Source: Bordetella parapertussis (GTDB taxonomy: Bacteria > Pseudomonadota > Gammaproteobacteria > Burkholderiales > Burkholderiaceae_C). Taken from it: 13,483 bases of DNA. Shown one piece after another: positions 1 to 6,847 of this stretch (the stretch's first letter is position 1; every line of letters starts with the position of its first letter). The DNA is taken from the NCBI GenBank assembly GCA_945900685.1, contig CAMDJS010000049.1:1-13483 (forward strand), read 5' to 3'. Made by a program: the position numbers and the translations under genes. The notes beneath the pieces are model-generated. The model was not told the origin of the DNA. It saw only the letters and a list, made by a program, of their open reading frames with translations, and made no database searches.

Positions 1-149
1 CTTCACTGCGATTACACGCACTGTCGGGGCGACTTCAAGGTGTTCATTACGTCTCGATCAATTTGTCTTACCGCATCACATTGGAGTTGCAGATACAAGA
101 GCAGCAAATCATTCCGCTGAATGTCGGTGACCATGAAGCAGTTTATTGA
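1..149 (+). CDS. C-terminal part of a RelE/YafQ-family type II toxin (5' end outside window)
   Basis: The frame starting at base 3 is open from the window edge to a TGA at 147-149 and gives 48 residues. It includes VHYVSINLSYRITLEL (about residues 14-29) and ends in IIPLNVGDHEAVY. From memory this pattern (small HALSG-like turn, a V-S-I-N-x-x-Y-R-I strand, then a final strand ending x-x-G-x-H-D/E-x-V-Y) is typical of the C-terminus of RelE/ParE-superfamily mRNA interferases of the YafQ type. Such toxins are usually about 90 aa, so about half is visible. The antitoxin would be expected left of the window. The gene converges on the CBS gene with 25 bases between stop codons. The family call is recognition, not a search result; a truncated remnant is possible because the start is not visible. 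Confidence 0.6.
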   Translation, partial: SLRLHALSGRLQGVHYVSINLSYRITLELQIQEQQIIPLNVGDHEAVY

Positions 150-174
150 ATACCCACAAGTCATTTGACTTGGT

Positions 175-630
175 TTAATTCGACTTACTATCCTGCTCCT
201 CGGGCCAATCACGTATGTAGGCTTTGAGCATTTGGTTCTCGAAGTTCTGGCTGTCAACCACCGCCTTGGCTACGTCATAAAAACTGACCACGCCCATCAA
301 CTGCCGGTTGCTCATCACCGGCAGATAGCGCGCATGGCGCTCGAGCATCATGCGGCGTACTTCGTCGAGTTCAGTCTCAGGCGAACAGGTGAGCGGGTGG
401 TCGTCCATGGCAGCGCGCACAGTGGTGTTGCCCAAACTGCCGTTGTTGCTGTTGAGCGCCAATATCACTTCGCGAAAGGTGAGGATGCCGACCAAATCGC
501 CGTGTTCCATCACCAGCATAGAGCCCAGGTCATGCTCGGCCATGGTTTTCACAGCTTCAGCCAAAGGCGTCAATGGCGCGATGGTGTAGAGCGTGTTGCC
601 TTTGGTGCGCAGAATATCGCTGACTTTCAT
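175..630 (-). CDS. Two-CBS-domain protein
   Basis: The 151-aa product consists almost entirely of a Bateman pair. CBS1 spans about residues 7-62 (start MKVSDILRTKG, core GSMLVMEHGDLVGILTFREV). CBS2 spans about 72-130 (core ARYLPVMSNRQLMGVVSFYDVAKAV). A short acidic tail follows (DWPEEQDSKSN). No enzymatic domain is attached. Such stand-alone CBS proteins usually bind adenine nucleotides or S-adenosyl compounds and act as cytosolic energy or ligand sensors; the ligand cannot be read from sequence. The start at 630 is supported by GGAG about 7 bases upstream on the minus strand. A plausible sigma-70 promoter lies at 675-702. The gene is divergent from metY, 194 bases away; a functional link to sulfur metabolism is possible but not shown. 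Confidence 0.85.
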   Translation of the reverse strand: MKVSDILRTKGNTLYTIAPLTPLAEAVKTMAEHDLGSMLVMEHGDLVGILTFREVILALNSNNGSLGNTTVRAAMDDHPLTCSPETELDEVRRMMLERHARYLPVMSNRQLMGVVSFYDVAKAVVDSQNFENQMLKAYIRDWPEEQDSKSN

Positions 631-674
631 AGGGTGTCTCCAGTGGTTCGTCTCATCATGCGAGCTATGGTTTC

Positions 675-702
675 AATATAGCCCATATTCATCAAATTTC
701 AA
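675..702 (-). promoter_or_regulatory. Candidate sigma-70 promoter of the CBS-domain gene
   Basis: Reading the minus strand, TTGAAA (702-697) is followed after 16 bases by TATATT (680-675). Both hexamers are close to the -35 and -10 consensus. The predicted transcription start near 668 leaves a leader of roughly 38 bases before the ATG at 630, which has a good ribosome binding site. Inferred from consensus only. Confidence 0.45.
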
Positions 703-766
703 TCAGTAACCACCTCAAGCCACAGCAGGTCCGGCTTCTCATCTGTATCAAAATCTGGCGACCATG

Positions 767-787
767 GCAGGCCTTTTAAAGGCATGC
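767..787. promoter_or_regulatory. Short palindrome upstream of metY, possible operator
   Basis: GCCTTT-T-AAAGGC (771-783) is a perfect 6-bp inverted repeat around one base. It extends, after one mismatched pair, to GCA (767-769) and TGC (785-787). It lies 37 bases before the metY ATG, where a repressor or activator site would fit. It does not match an operator I know by sequence. The 631-824 gap holds no ORF of note and no SAM riboswitch that I can recognise. Confidence 0.22.
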
Positions 788-824
788 TTCACAATCACCT
801 TCTCCCCCCTACCCTGAGGTTCCC

Positions 825-2132
825 ATGCCCGGTTACGCCGATCCCCATTTCGACACGCTGGCCTTGCACGCCGGCAGCCAGCCCGACCCTGCCACTGGCG
901 CACGCGCTGTGCCCATTCACTTGACCACGTCGTTTGTGTTCGAGTCCTCGGACCAGGCAGCTTCGCTGTTCAACCTCGAGCGAGCCGGTCATGTATATAG
1001 CCGCATCAGCAACCCGACCACCGCCGTGTTCGAGCAGCGCATCGCCGCTTTAGAAGGCGGCATAGGCGCCATCGCGACGGCCAGCGGACAAGCCGCCTTG
1101 CACTTGAGCGTGGCCACGCTGATGGGCGTGGGCTCACACATCGTTGCCAGTTCAGCCCTGTATGGCGGTTCGCACAATTTGCTGCACTACACCATGCGCC
1201 GCTTCGGCATCGATACCACTTTCGTGCATCCGAACGACATCGATGCATGGCGCGCCGCCATCCGCCCGAATACCAAGCTGCTGTTTGGTGAAACCGTGGG
1301 CAACCCTGGTCTGGATGTGCTGGACATTCCCGTGGTCTCGCAAATCGCACACGAACACGGCGTCCCCTTGCTGGTGGACGCGACGCTGTCCACGCCTTAT
1401 TTGCTGCAACCGCTGTTGCTAGGCGCAGACCTGCTTTATCACTCGGCGACCAAGTTTTTAAGCGGCCACGGCACGGTGATAGGCGGTGTGGTGGTGGACG
1501 GTGGTTCTTTCGATTGGGAGAAGAGCGGCAAATTTCCTGAACTGACCGAGCGCTACGAAGGCTTTCATAACATGGTGTTTTCCGAGGAAAGCACGGTCGG
1601 TGCTTTTCTGCTTCGCGCACGCCGCGAAGGCTTGCGAGATTTCGGCGCGTGCCTCAGCCCGCACTCGGCTTGGTTGATTTTGCAAGGCATGGAAACGCTG
1701 CCTTTGCGCATGGAACGGCATTTGGCGAACACCGAAAAAATCGTCGAATTTTTGGCGGCGCATCCGCTGGTCTCACGCGTCGGTCACCCTTTGATGGAAA
1801 GCCACCCCAGCCATGCATTGGCGCAAAAACTGCTGCGCGGCGGTGCACGTGGTGCAGGATCGGTGTTCAGTTTTGACATCAAAGGCACGCGCGAGCAAGG
1901 CCGTGCATTCATTGAAGCGCTGAAACTTTTCAGCCATTTGGCGAATGTGGGTGACAGCAAATCGCTGGTGATTCACCCGGCCAGCACCACGCATTTCCGC
2001 ATGAGCGACGAAGCACTCGCGTCTGCCGGTATTGGCGCTGGAACTATCCGTTTGTCTGTCGGACTGGAAGACCCGGCCGATTTGATCGATGACTTGAAGC
2101 GCGCCTTGCGTGCCGCTGAAAAAGCCGCTTAA
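825..2132 (+). CDS. metY: O-acetylhomoserine sulfhydrylase (O-acetylhomoserine aminocarboxypropyltransferase)
   Basis: This 435-aa cytosolic PLP enzyme belongs to the Cys/Met metabolism (gamma-family) fold. It converts O-acetylhomoserine and sulfide to homocysteine (direct sulfhydrylation route to methionine). Visible family marks are FDTLALHAGSQPDPATGARA (9-28), YSRISNPT (58-65, phosphate and substrate contacts), ATASGQAA (84-91), the cofactor Asp in LLVDATLSTPY (182-192) and the Schiff-base lysine K210 in HSATKFLSGHG. The long insert after the lysine (about 224-255) and the 430-aa length favour MetY over the roughly 390-aa MetB/MetZ/MetC types. O-succinylhomoserine as substrate cannot be excluded. 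The start is supported by GAGG (816-819) five bases before the ATG. The alpha/beta hydrolase gene starts 11 bases after the stop, probably in the same transcript. Confidence 0.9.
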   Translation: MPGYADPHFDTLALHAGSQPDPATGARAVPIHLTTSFVFESSDQAASLFNLERAGHVYSRISNPTTAVFEQRIAALEGGIGAIATASGQAALHLSVATLMGVGSHIVASSALYGGSHNLLHYTMRRFGIDTTFVHPNDIDAWRAAIRPNTKLLFGETVGNPGLDVLDIPVVSQIAHEHGVPLLVDATLSTPYLLQPLLLGADLLYHSATKFLSGHGTVIGGVVVDGGSFDWEKSGKFPELTERYEGFHNMVFSEESTVGAFLLRARREGLRDFGACLSPHSAWLILQGMETLPLRMERHLANTEKIVEFLAAHPLVSRVGHPLMESHPSHALAQKLLRGGARGAGSVFSFDIKGTREQGRAFIEALKLFSHLANVGDSKSLVIHPASTTHFRMSDEALASAGIGAGTIRLSVGLEDPADLIDDLKRALRAAEKAA

Positions 2133-2143
2133 AGGAACACGCC

Positions 2144-2956
2144 ATGTACATCGATGTGAACGGTCACCGCAGTTACGCCTATACCGGCGGCAAAGATTTC
2201 AATCCGGCTCAACCTACGCTCGTGCTGGTGCACGGCGTGTTGTGCGACCACAGTGTGTGGCTGCTGCAAAGCCGCTACCTGGCGCACCATGGCTGGAACG
2301 TGCTAGCTATTGACCTGCCCGGTCACTGCAAAAGTGCAGGTGCACCACCTGCCACGGTGCAAGCAGGCGCTGCGTTCGTGAAAGCTTTGTTGGATGCCAT
2401 GGACATCCAATACGCGGCCTTGGTGGGTCACAGTTTCGGCTCGCTGATTTGCTTGCAAGCCGCCGCTGACCTCGGCGAACGTGTTTCGCATTTGGCCTTG
2501 GTGGGAACCGCTTACCCCATGCAAGTTTCGCAAGCATTGCTAGATGCGTCCCGCGACACTCCGGCCAAAGCCTTGCAGATGACGAATGTGTTTTCACGCG
2601 CAACACTTGCGCCGCCATCCGGGGCGGGCAGTTGGGTGTTTGGCGCCAGCTTGGCCTTGGGTCGCCGCGTATTAGCCAGCAACACCAGCGTGAATGTTTT
2701 TTACACCGGCTTCAACGCTTGCAACAGCTACGACCAAGGCTTAGAAGCCATAGCGGCGGTGAAGTGTCCGGTGTTGATGGTGTTGGGTGACGCCGATCAA
2801 ATGACCACGCCCAAAGGTGCACAGCCTTTGATCAAACACGCCAAAGAAAACGGCATTGATTTGAAGGTGGTGATGATTCCCCATGGGCACCACCAGATGA
2901 GCGAGTCGCCGGATGAAACCTTGGATGCGTTGAAAGCTTTTTTATCGAAGGCGTGA
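2144..2956 (+). CDS. Alpha/beta hydrolase
   Basis: The 270-aa product has an alpha/beta hydrolase fold. LVLVHGVLCDHSVW (26-39) forms the oxyanion-hole HG region. IDLPGHCKSAG (56-66) is the usual D-x-P-G-x-G-x-S loop, with Cys62 in place of the common Gly. The nucleophile elbow is GHSFGS with Ser97. The acid is Asp216 or Asp218 in LGDADQMTTP, and the base is probably one of His248-250 in PHGHHQMSE. No signal peptide is evident, so it is likely cytosolic. AAGGA lies 7 bases before the ATG. The gene is only 11 bases behind metY, which suggests co-transcription and perhaps a role in sulfur-metabolite turnover. It is too short and differs in motif context from MetX homoserine acetyltransferase. 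The substrate is unknown. Confidence 0.85.
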   Translation: MYIDVNGHRSYAYTGGKDFNPAQPTLVLVHGVLCDHSVWLLQSRYLAHHGWNVLAIDLPGHCKSAGAPPATVQAGAAFVKALLDAMDIQYAALVGHSFGSLICLQAAADLGERVSHLALVGTAYPMQVSQALLDASRDTPAKALQMTNVFSRATLAPPSGAGSWVFGASLALGRRVLASNTSVNVFYTGFNACNSYDQGLEAIAAVKCPVLMVLGDADQMTTPKGAQPLIKHAKENGIDLKVVMIPHGHHQMSESPDETLDALKAFLSKA

Positions 2957-2975
2957 ACCGTTCGCTATCGAAACG

Positions 2976-4181
2976 CTAAAGCACCTCGACCAGCATGCAA
3001 TCCCGCCAATGCAATTGCATGGCTTGGCTGCCTGGCTCATCTGCCAACAACAAGGCGGTCATCAAAGGCGCGGCACGGGTTGAATGCACATCAACCAACA
3101 ACACATAACGAGGCGCTTGGCCTGCCATGTCTTCATTGAGTAAGCCAATCCAATCGAGGGCTTGCAATTGTTCCAACACCTGTTGCATGCGCAAGGGATC
3201 CGCATTCAAGCGCAAAGAGAGATCGCGCAACCCAAGCCCGAAGCGGCCCCCGCTTTGGGCACTTCTGAGTTCACGCAAACTGTCCAGCGCCAATTGAAAT
3301 TCAGAGCCCGGCAACTGCGGATCGCGCACATGGCCCATGGTCAAACCCGTCCAACTCGCGACCAACACCGCCCCCAGCAACACAATCGACCAGGTCATGT
3401 AAATCCACACCAACAAAATCGGCACGGTGGCAAATGCACCGTACACCAACGAAAACGTGGACATGCGCGCCAAATACAAAGTGAGAAGACCGCGCGCAAT
3501 TTCCAACACGATGGTGGTGCCCAAGCTGCCAAATACCACTTGTCGCCACGGCACATGGGTGAAAGGCACAAAACGGTAAAGCGCAGAAATGCCGCCCCAC
3601 AACAGCACAAATTCGAGCGCGTCTAATGCCAGTTTCATGGTCGGACTTTGGCTGCGCAAGGAGCCGCCGGACCACAAAATCACCGAGGCCATGGTCACCA
3701 AGCCGGCAGCGACCAATATCGGTCCGAGCGTGAGCGCTGCCCAATACAGCAACAAACGTTGACCCCATGGCCGGGTTTGTTTGACACGCCAAATCGCATT
3801 CAGACTGCGATCAATCGTGAACACCAAAGCCAATGCGGAGAACATCAAGGCCGCAAAACTCACCACACCCAATCGGCTGGCTTTGGTGGTGAACTGCGTT
3901 AAATAGCCCAGCACTTGGCGGGAAATGCTGTCGGGTATTAGGCTTGCAATCAACCAACGCTGCAACACGTTTTGGAATTGGTCAAACAAAGGAAAGGCTG
4001 TGACCACTGCCAGCGCCACGGTAATCAACGGCACCAGCGCAATCGTGGTGGTGAAGGTCAGTGCGCCGGCCGTCTGACCCAGCCGGTCCTCGGCGAAACG
4101 CTGGCCCAAGCGCCGAGTCGTCTTGTGCCAGGGAAACTGCCGCAACCGGCTCACCATGTTGGAGATATGCGTGACAATCAT
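2976..4181 (-). CDS. YihY/virulence factor BrkB family inner-membrane protein
   Basis: The product is 401 aa. A cytoplasmic N-terminus (RFAEDRLGQTAGALTF, 28-43, a signature of the family) leads into about six hydrophobic segments near 40-66, 104-124, 143-170, 184-205, 214-238 and 247-277. A soluble C-terminal tail of about 120 residues looks like a small winged-helix-type region (LSLRLNADPLRMQQVLEQL). YihY was once misnamed ribonuclease BN; its function remains unclear. Two starts are possible: ATG at 4181 or ATG at 4157 (MVSRLRQFPWHK). Homologues I remember begin near the second, and neither has a clear ribosome binding site. The gene is convergent with the hydrolase (19 bases apart) and divergent from the DUF2069 gene with essentially no spacer. 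Confidence 0.85.
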   Translation of the reverse strand: MIVTHISNMVSRLRQFPWHKTTRRLGQRFAEDRLGQTAGALTFTTTIALVPLITVALAVVTAFPLFDQFQNVLQRWLIASLIPDSISRQVLGYLTQFTTKASRLGVVSFAALMFSALALVFTIDRSLNAIWRVKQTRPWGQRLLLYWAALTLGPILVAAGLVTMASVILWSGGSLRSQSPTMKLALDALEFVLLWGGISALYRFVPFTHVPWRQVVFGSLGTTIVLEIARGLLTLYLARMSTFSLVYGAFATVPILLVWIYMTWSIVLLGAVLVASWTGLTMGHVRDPQLPGSEFQLALDSLRELRSAQSGGRFGLGLRDLSLRLNADPLRMQQVLEQLQALDWIGLLNEDMAGQAPRYVLLVDVHSTRAAPLMTALLLADEPGSQAMQLHWRDCMLVEVL

Positions 4182-4191
4182 GGTCTATATC

Positions 4192-4659
4192 ATGCCATTG
4201 AACAACGCCCCTACTTCCACCGCGTACCGACACGCGCAACTCACCCGCCTATTGGCGGTGGGCAGCCTGCTCGGCCTGATCGTTCTATCCCTGGCCTGGG
4301 AATTGTGGCTGGCACCCTTGCGACCGGGAGGCTCTTGGCTGGTGCTCAAAGCCTTACCCTTGTGTTTGCCATTGGCCGGTTTGCTGAAAAACCGCATGTA
4401 CACCTACCGCTGGGTCACCTTGGTGGTGTGGTTGTATTTCGCTGAAGGCGTGATTCGATGGAGCGGCGACCGCTGGCCCAGCAATTTGTACGCAGCCATT
4501 GAGGTGGGTTTGTGTTTGGTGTTGTTCGCAGCCAGTGCCATGCATGTGAGATGGCGCTTACAACATGCGGCAATGGCGGCGCAAGCGCAACTTGCCCAAA
4601 CCAACCAAACTGACGAAACCCTTGAACCCAAGCCTGCTGCAAAACCTGATCAAGCATGA
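4192..4659 (+). CDS. DUF2069 family membrane protein
   Basis: The 155-aa product has four hydrophobic segments near residues 18-40, 48-66, 73-91 and 98-118, then a basic/glutamine-rich cytosolic tail ending EPKPAAKPDQA. The central AWELWLAPLRPGGSWLVLK (35-53), followed by the MYTYRW loop, matches the DUF2069 family of proteobacteria, whose function is unknown. I give the ATG at 4192 because its MPLNN start resembles homologues. An in-frame GTG at 4171 has the better ribosome binding site (GGAG at 4161-4164, 6 bases away) and would add 7 residues and overlap the divergent yihY start. The open frame reaches back to 4123. The stop overlaps the next ATG (ATGA at 4656-4659), implying translational coupling. 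Confidence 0.8.
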   Translation: MPLNNAPTSTAYRHAQLTRLLAVGSLLGLIVLSLAWELWLAPLRPGGSWLVLKALPLCLPLAGLLKNRMYTYRWVTLVVWLYFAEGVIRWSGDRWPSNLYAAIEVGLCLVLFAASAMHVRWRLQHAAMAAQAQLAQTNQTDETLEPKPAAKPDQA

Positions 4660-6068
4660 ACCGATTGATTGACAGCTTGCGCCTGATCACCGGCGACGCC
4701 CATGTGCTCACCGGGGAAGGCTTGACGGCTTATGAGCGCGACTGGCGCGGCCGCGAACACGGGCGGGCTTTGTGCGTGGTGCGCCCTGGGACAACCGCCG
4801 AAGTATCAGCCGTCGTCAAAGCGTGCGCGGCGGTTGGAGCAGCCATGGTGCCGCAAGGCGGCAACACGGGTTTGGTGATGGGCTCAACCCCTGACACTTC
4901 AGGCCGCGAAGTGGTGATCAACTTGCAGCGCATGAACCAAGTGCGCCACATAGACCCAGCCAACGCCACCCTCACCGCAGACGCCGGTTGCATTCTTCAA
5001 CTTGTGCAACAGGCTGCCGACCAAGCCGGTTTTTTGTTTGCGCTCAGCTTGGCGTCCGAAGGCAGTTGCACGCTGGGCGGTAACCTGGCCAGCAACGCGG
5101 GCGGCACGCAAGTGTTGCGCTACGGCAATACGCGCGACCTCTGTCTGGGGCTGGAAGTGGTGACCGCTCAAGGCGATGTGTGGGCGGGCTTAAATGGCTT
5201 GCGCAAAGACAACACCGGCTACGACTTGCGGCATTTGTTCATTGGCAGCGAAGGCACGCTGGGCATCATCACCGCCGCCACCATGAAACTGTTTCCCAAA
5301 CCGGCGGCGCAACGCACCGCTTGGGCGGCGGTTCCCAGCGTGCAAGCGGCCATTGATTTGCTGGGCATGGCACAGCGGCAACTCGGCGCGGGATTGACCG
5401 GCTTCGAGATGATGTCTCACATAGCGCTGGGCTTGGTCGCCAGACATTTCCCTGCGCTGCAAGTGCCCCTTTGGAAAGATGCGACCTATTGCGTGCTGCT
5501 GGAACTCAGCGACACCGAGTCTGAAGCGCATGCCGAACAACGGCTAGAACAACTGCTGGGCACGGCGCTTGAAAAACACGTGGCCAGCGACGTGGTGATC
5601 GCGCAAAGCCTGGCGCAGTCGATCGAACTCTGGCAGGTGCGTGAAAGCATTTCATCGGCGCAAGCTGCAGAAGGCTTGAACATCAAACACGATATCTCGC
5701 TGCCGGTGTCTGCCCTTGCCGAGTTTGTGAAACAAACCGATGCGGCATTGGCGCAGGCACTGCCCGGGATACGCGTGGTGAATTTCGGGCATTTGGGCGA
5801 CGGCAATTTGCACTACAACATTCAATGCCCTGAAGGCGCAGATTCAGCAGAATTTTTAAAGACACATGAGCCTGCGGTGAACGACTTGGTTTACGAGGCC
5901 GTCATGTCCTTTGGCGGATCGGTCAGCGCCGAGCACGGCATAGGACGCTTGAAAGTTGACAGCCTGCCGCAGTACAAAGACCCGGTGGCGCTGCAACTCA
6001 TGCGCAACATCAAACAGGCTTTGGACCCGCAAAACCTAATGAATCCGGGGCGGGTTTTGATGCGCTGA
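4656..6068 (+). CDS. FAD-linked dehydrogenase, D-2-hydroxyglutarate / D-lactate dehydrogenase family
   Basis: The 470-aa product has an N-terminal PCMH-type FAD-binding domain (about 35-215) with PQGGNTGL (66-73), GGNLASNAGG (141-150) and LRKDNTGYDLRHLFIGSEGT (182-201). The C-terminal FAD-oxidase domain (about 225-468) contains FGHLGDGNLHYN (377-388) and SAEHGIGRLK (424-433). His379, His386 and Glu426 occupy the places of the metal ligands in D-2-hydroxyglutarate dehydrogenase. The run from RKDNTGYDL to SEGTLGIIT is almost the same as I remember in human D2HGDH, so a D-2-hydroxyacid (2-hydroxyglutarate or lactate) is the likely substrate. The electron acceptor is unknown. There are no transmembrane segments. 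The start overlaps the DUF2069 stop by 4 bases; the stop TGA lies in the palindrome before the antitoxin gene. Confidence 0.87.
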   Translation: MNRLIDSLRLITGDAHVLTGEGLTAYERDWRGREHGRALCVVRPGTTAEVSAVVKACAAVGAAMVPQGGNTGLVMGSTPDTSGREVVINLQRMNQVRHIDPANATLTADAGCILQLVQQAADQAGFLFALSLASEGSCTLGGNLASNAGGTQVLRYGNTRDLCLGLEVVTAQGDVWAGLNGLRKDNTGYDLRHLFIGSEGTLGIITAATMKLFPKPAAQRTAWAAVPSVQAAIDLLGMAQRQLGAGLTGFEMMSHIALGLVARHFPALQVPLWKDATYCVLLELSDTESEAHAEQRLEQLLGTALEKHVASDVVIAQSLAQSIELWQVRESISSAQAAEGLNIKHDISLPVSALAEFVKQTDAALAQALPGIRVVNFGHLGDGNLHYNIQCPEGADSAEFLKTHEPAVNDLVYEAVMSFGGSVSAEHGIGRLKVDSLPQYKDPVALQLMRNIKQALDPQNLMNPGRVLMR

Positions 6069-6081
6069 TGCGAATGCATCA
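6066..6081. promoter_or_regulatory. Inverted repeat, candidate operator of the vapBC-type pair
   Basis: TGATGC-GAAT-GCATCA is a perfect 6-bp inverted repeat with a 4-base centre. Its first three bases are the stop codon of the upstream dehydrogenase. It lies 15 bases before the antitoxin ATG and directly abuts a -10-like TACAAT. RHH-type antitoxins usually bind such palindromes to repress their own operon. Position and symmetry are seen; the operator role is inferred. Confidence 0.45.
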
Positions 6082-6083
6082 GA

Positions 6084-6089
6084 TACAAT
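6084..6089 (+). promoter_or_regulatory. Candidate -10 element of vapBC-type operon
   Basis: TACAAT differs from TATAAT at one base. It would place the transcript start at about 6096, which is the A of the antitoxin ATG. No good -35 lies at 17 bases; TTGATG at 6057-6062 is 21 bases away. No Shine-Dalgarno precedes the ATG, in keeping with a leaderless mRNA. Confidence 0.35.
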
Positions 6090-6095
6090 GTGTTA

Positions 6096-6365
6096 ATGCG
6101 TACCACTTTAGACCTTGATGAAGACATTCTGGCTGCTGCCAAGTCACTGGCCAAGGCCGGTCAAACCACGGCCGGACGCATCATCTCCGACACCATGCGG
6201 CGCGCTATTCAACTGGGTTTGGCTGATCCCTCGCAAACCATGCCCACCAAATCTTTGGCTATGGAGCCGCAAGCGGTTTACGGTTTTGTGCCGCTGACAT
6301 CTTCCGGACAGCGGATCGTCACCAGCGACATGGTGCGTGCCATTCGCGACGACATAGGCGAATGA
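6096..6365 (+). CDS. vapB: VapB-type antitoxin
   Basis: The 89-aa product begins MRTTLDLDEDILAAAKSLAK, a ribbon-helix-helix DNA-binding start typical of the VapB/Arc-MetJ antitoxins paired with PIN toxins. The C-terminal half, with YGFVPLTSSGQRIVTSDMV (62-80), is the toxin-wrapping segment usual in this subfamily. It would bind and silence the downstream PIN protein and repress the operon through the palindrome at 6066-6081. A GTG at 6090 would add two residues; ATG at 6096 is preferred because it gives the canonical MRTTLDLDED start. The last codons overlap the toxin start (ATGA at 6362-6365). The family is recognised with good confidence; activity is untested. Confidence 0.85.
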   Translation: MRTTLDLDEDILAAAKSLAKAGQTTAGRIISDTMRRAIQLGLADPSQTMPTKSLAMEPQAVYGFVPLTSSGQRIVTSDMVRAIRDDIGE

Positions 6366-6796
6366 ATCTGCGCGCTTTGCTGGACACCAGTGTGCTGATC
6401 GCGCTGCTGGATGCCAACCATGTTCACCATCGCTTGTGCAGCCAATGGCTGTCCACCCACACTGCAGGCTGGGCCAGTTGCCCCATCACCTTGAACGGCT
6501 GTGTCCGCATCATGTCGCAACCCAGCTACCCCAACCGTTTGCCCATGCAGACCGTGGTCGCCGGGTTGCAGCAAGCCATGCGTCACCCCATGCACGAATT
6601 CTGGGCGGATGACATCAACCCCCTGGATGCAAAAGCTATTGATTGGCAGCAAGTGCTGCGCCCTGCGGACATCACAGATGCTTACTTGCTGGCACTCGCG
6701 GTGCGTCAGCAGGCTTGTCTTGCCACCTTGGATCAGGGTATTTCAGTGAAATGGGCGACGGGCGCTGAGAACAAACATTTGATGCGATTGGCTTAA
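6362..6796 (+). CDS. vapC: VapC-type PIN-domain toxin
   Basis: The 144-aa product is a single PIN domain, normally a magnesium-dependent ribonuclease that cleaves tRNA or rRNA. The first catalytic aspartate is D8 in ALLDTSVLIALLD. CPITLNGCVRI (40-50) is the second motif, where relatives I know mostly carry Glu (CPITENG) and this protein has Leu44. D106 in ITDAYLLALA and D124 in LATLDQGI complete the site. Three of four expected acidic positions are therefore present. The gene overlaps vapB by 4 bases, the usual arrangement that keeps antitoxin in excess. The length fits the family and the frame is intact. Confidence 0.85.
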   Translation: MNLRALLDTSVLIALLDANHVHHRLCSQWLSTHTAGWASCPITLNGCVRIMSQPSYPNRLPMQTVVAGLQQAMRHPMHEFWADDINPLDAKAIDWQQVLRPADITDAYLLALAVRQQACLATLDQGISVKWATGAENKHLMRLA

Positions 6797-6847
6797 ACAA
6801 ATCAGCCTCCAAGCCCGCCCTATTCCTCCTGGTTTTACACTCTCCCC

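Noticed and set aside
232..681. 149-residue open frame antisense to the CBS gene
   Set aside because: His/Val-rich mirror of the CBS frame, without a start signal or recognisable domain.
631..824. SAM riboswitch upstream of metY
   Set aside because: I could not find the conserved core or pseudoknot elements of a known SAM riboswitch; only a short palindrome is present.
1006..1620. 204-residue open frame on the minus strand inside metY
   Set aside because: Shadow of the metY coding frame; composition is Arg/Cys-rich without any motif, and metY itself is fully conserved there.
2144..2956. MetX homoserine O-acetyltransferase next to metY
   Set aside because: 270 aa is too short, and the MetX-specific surroundings of the nucleophile are missing; it reads as a general alpha/beta hydrolase.
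2957..2975. Terminator between the hydrolase and yihY
   Set aside because: Only a weak imperfect hairpin (CGTTCG / CGAAACG with a bulge) and no T-run; not convincing.
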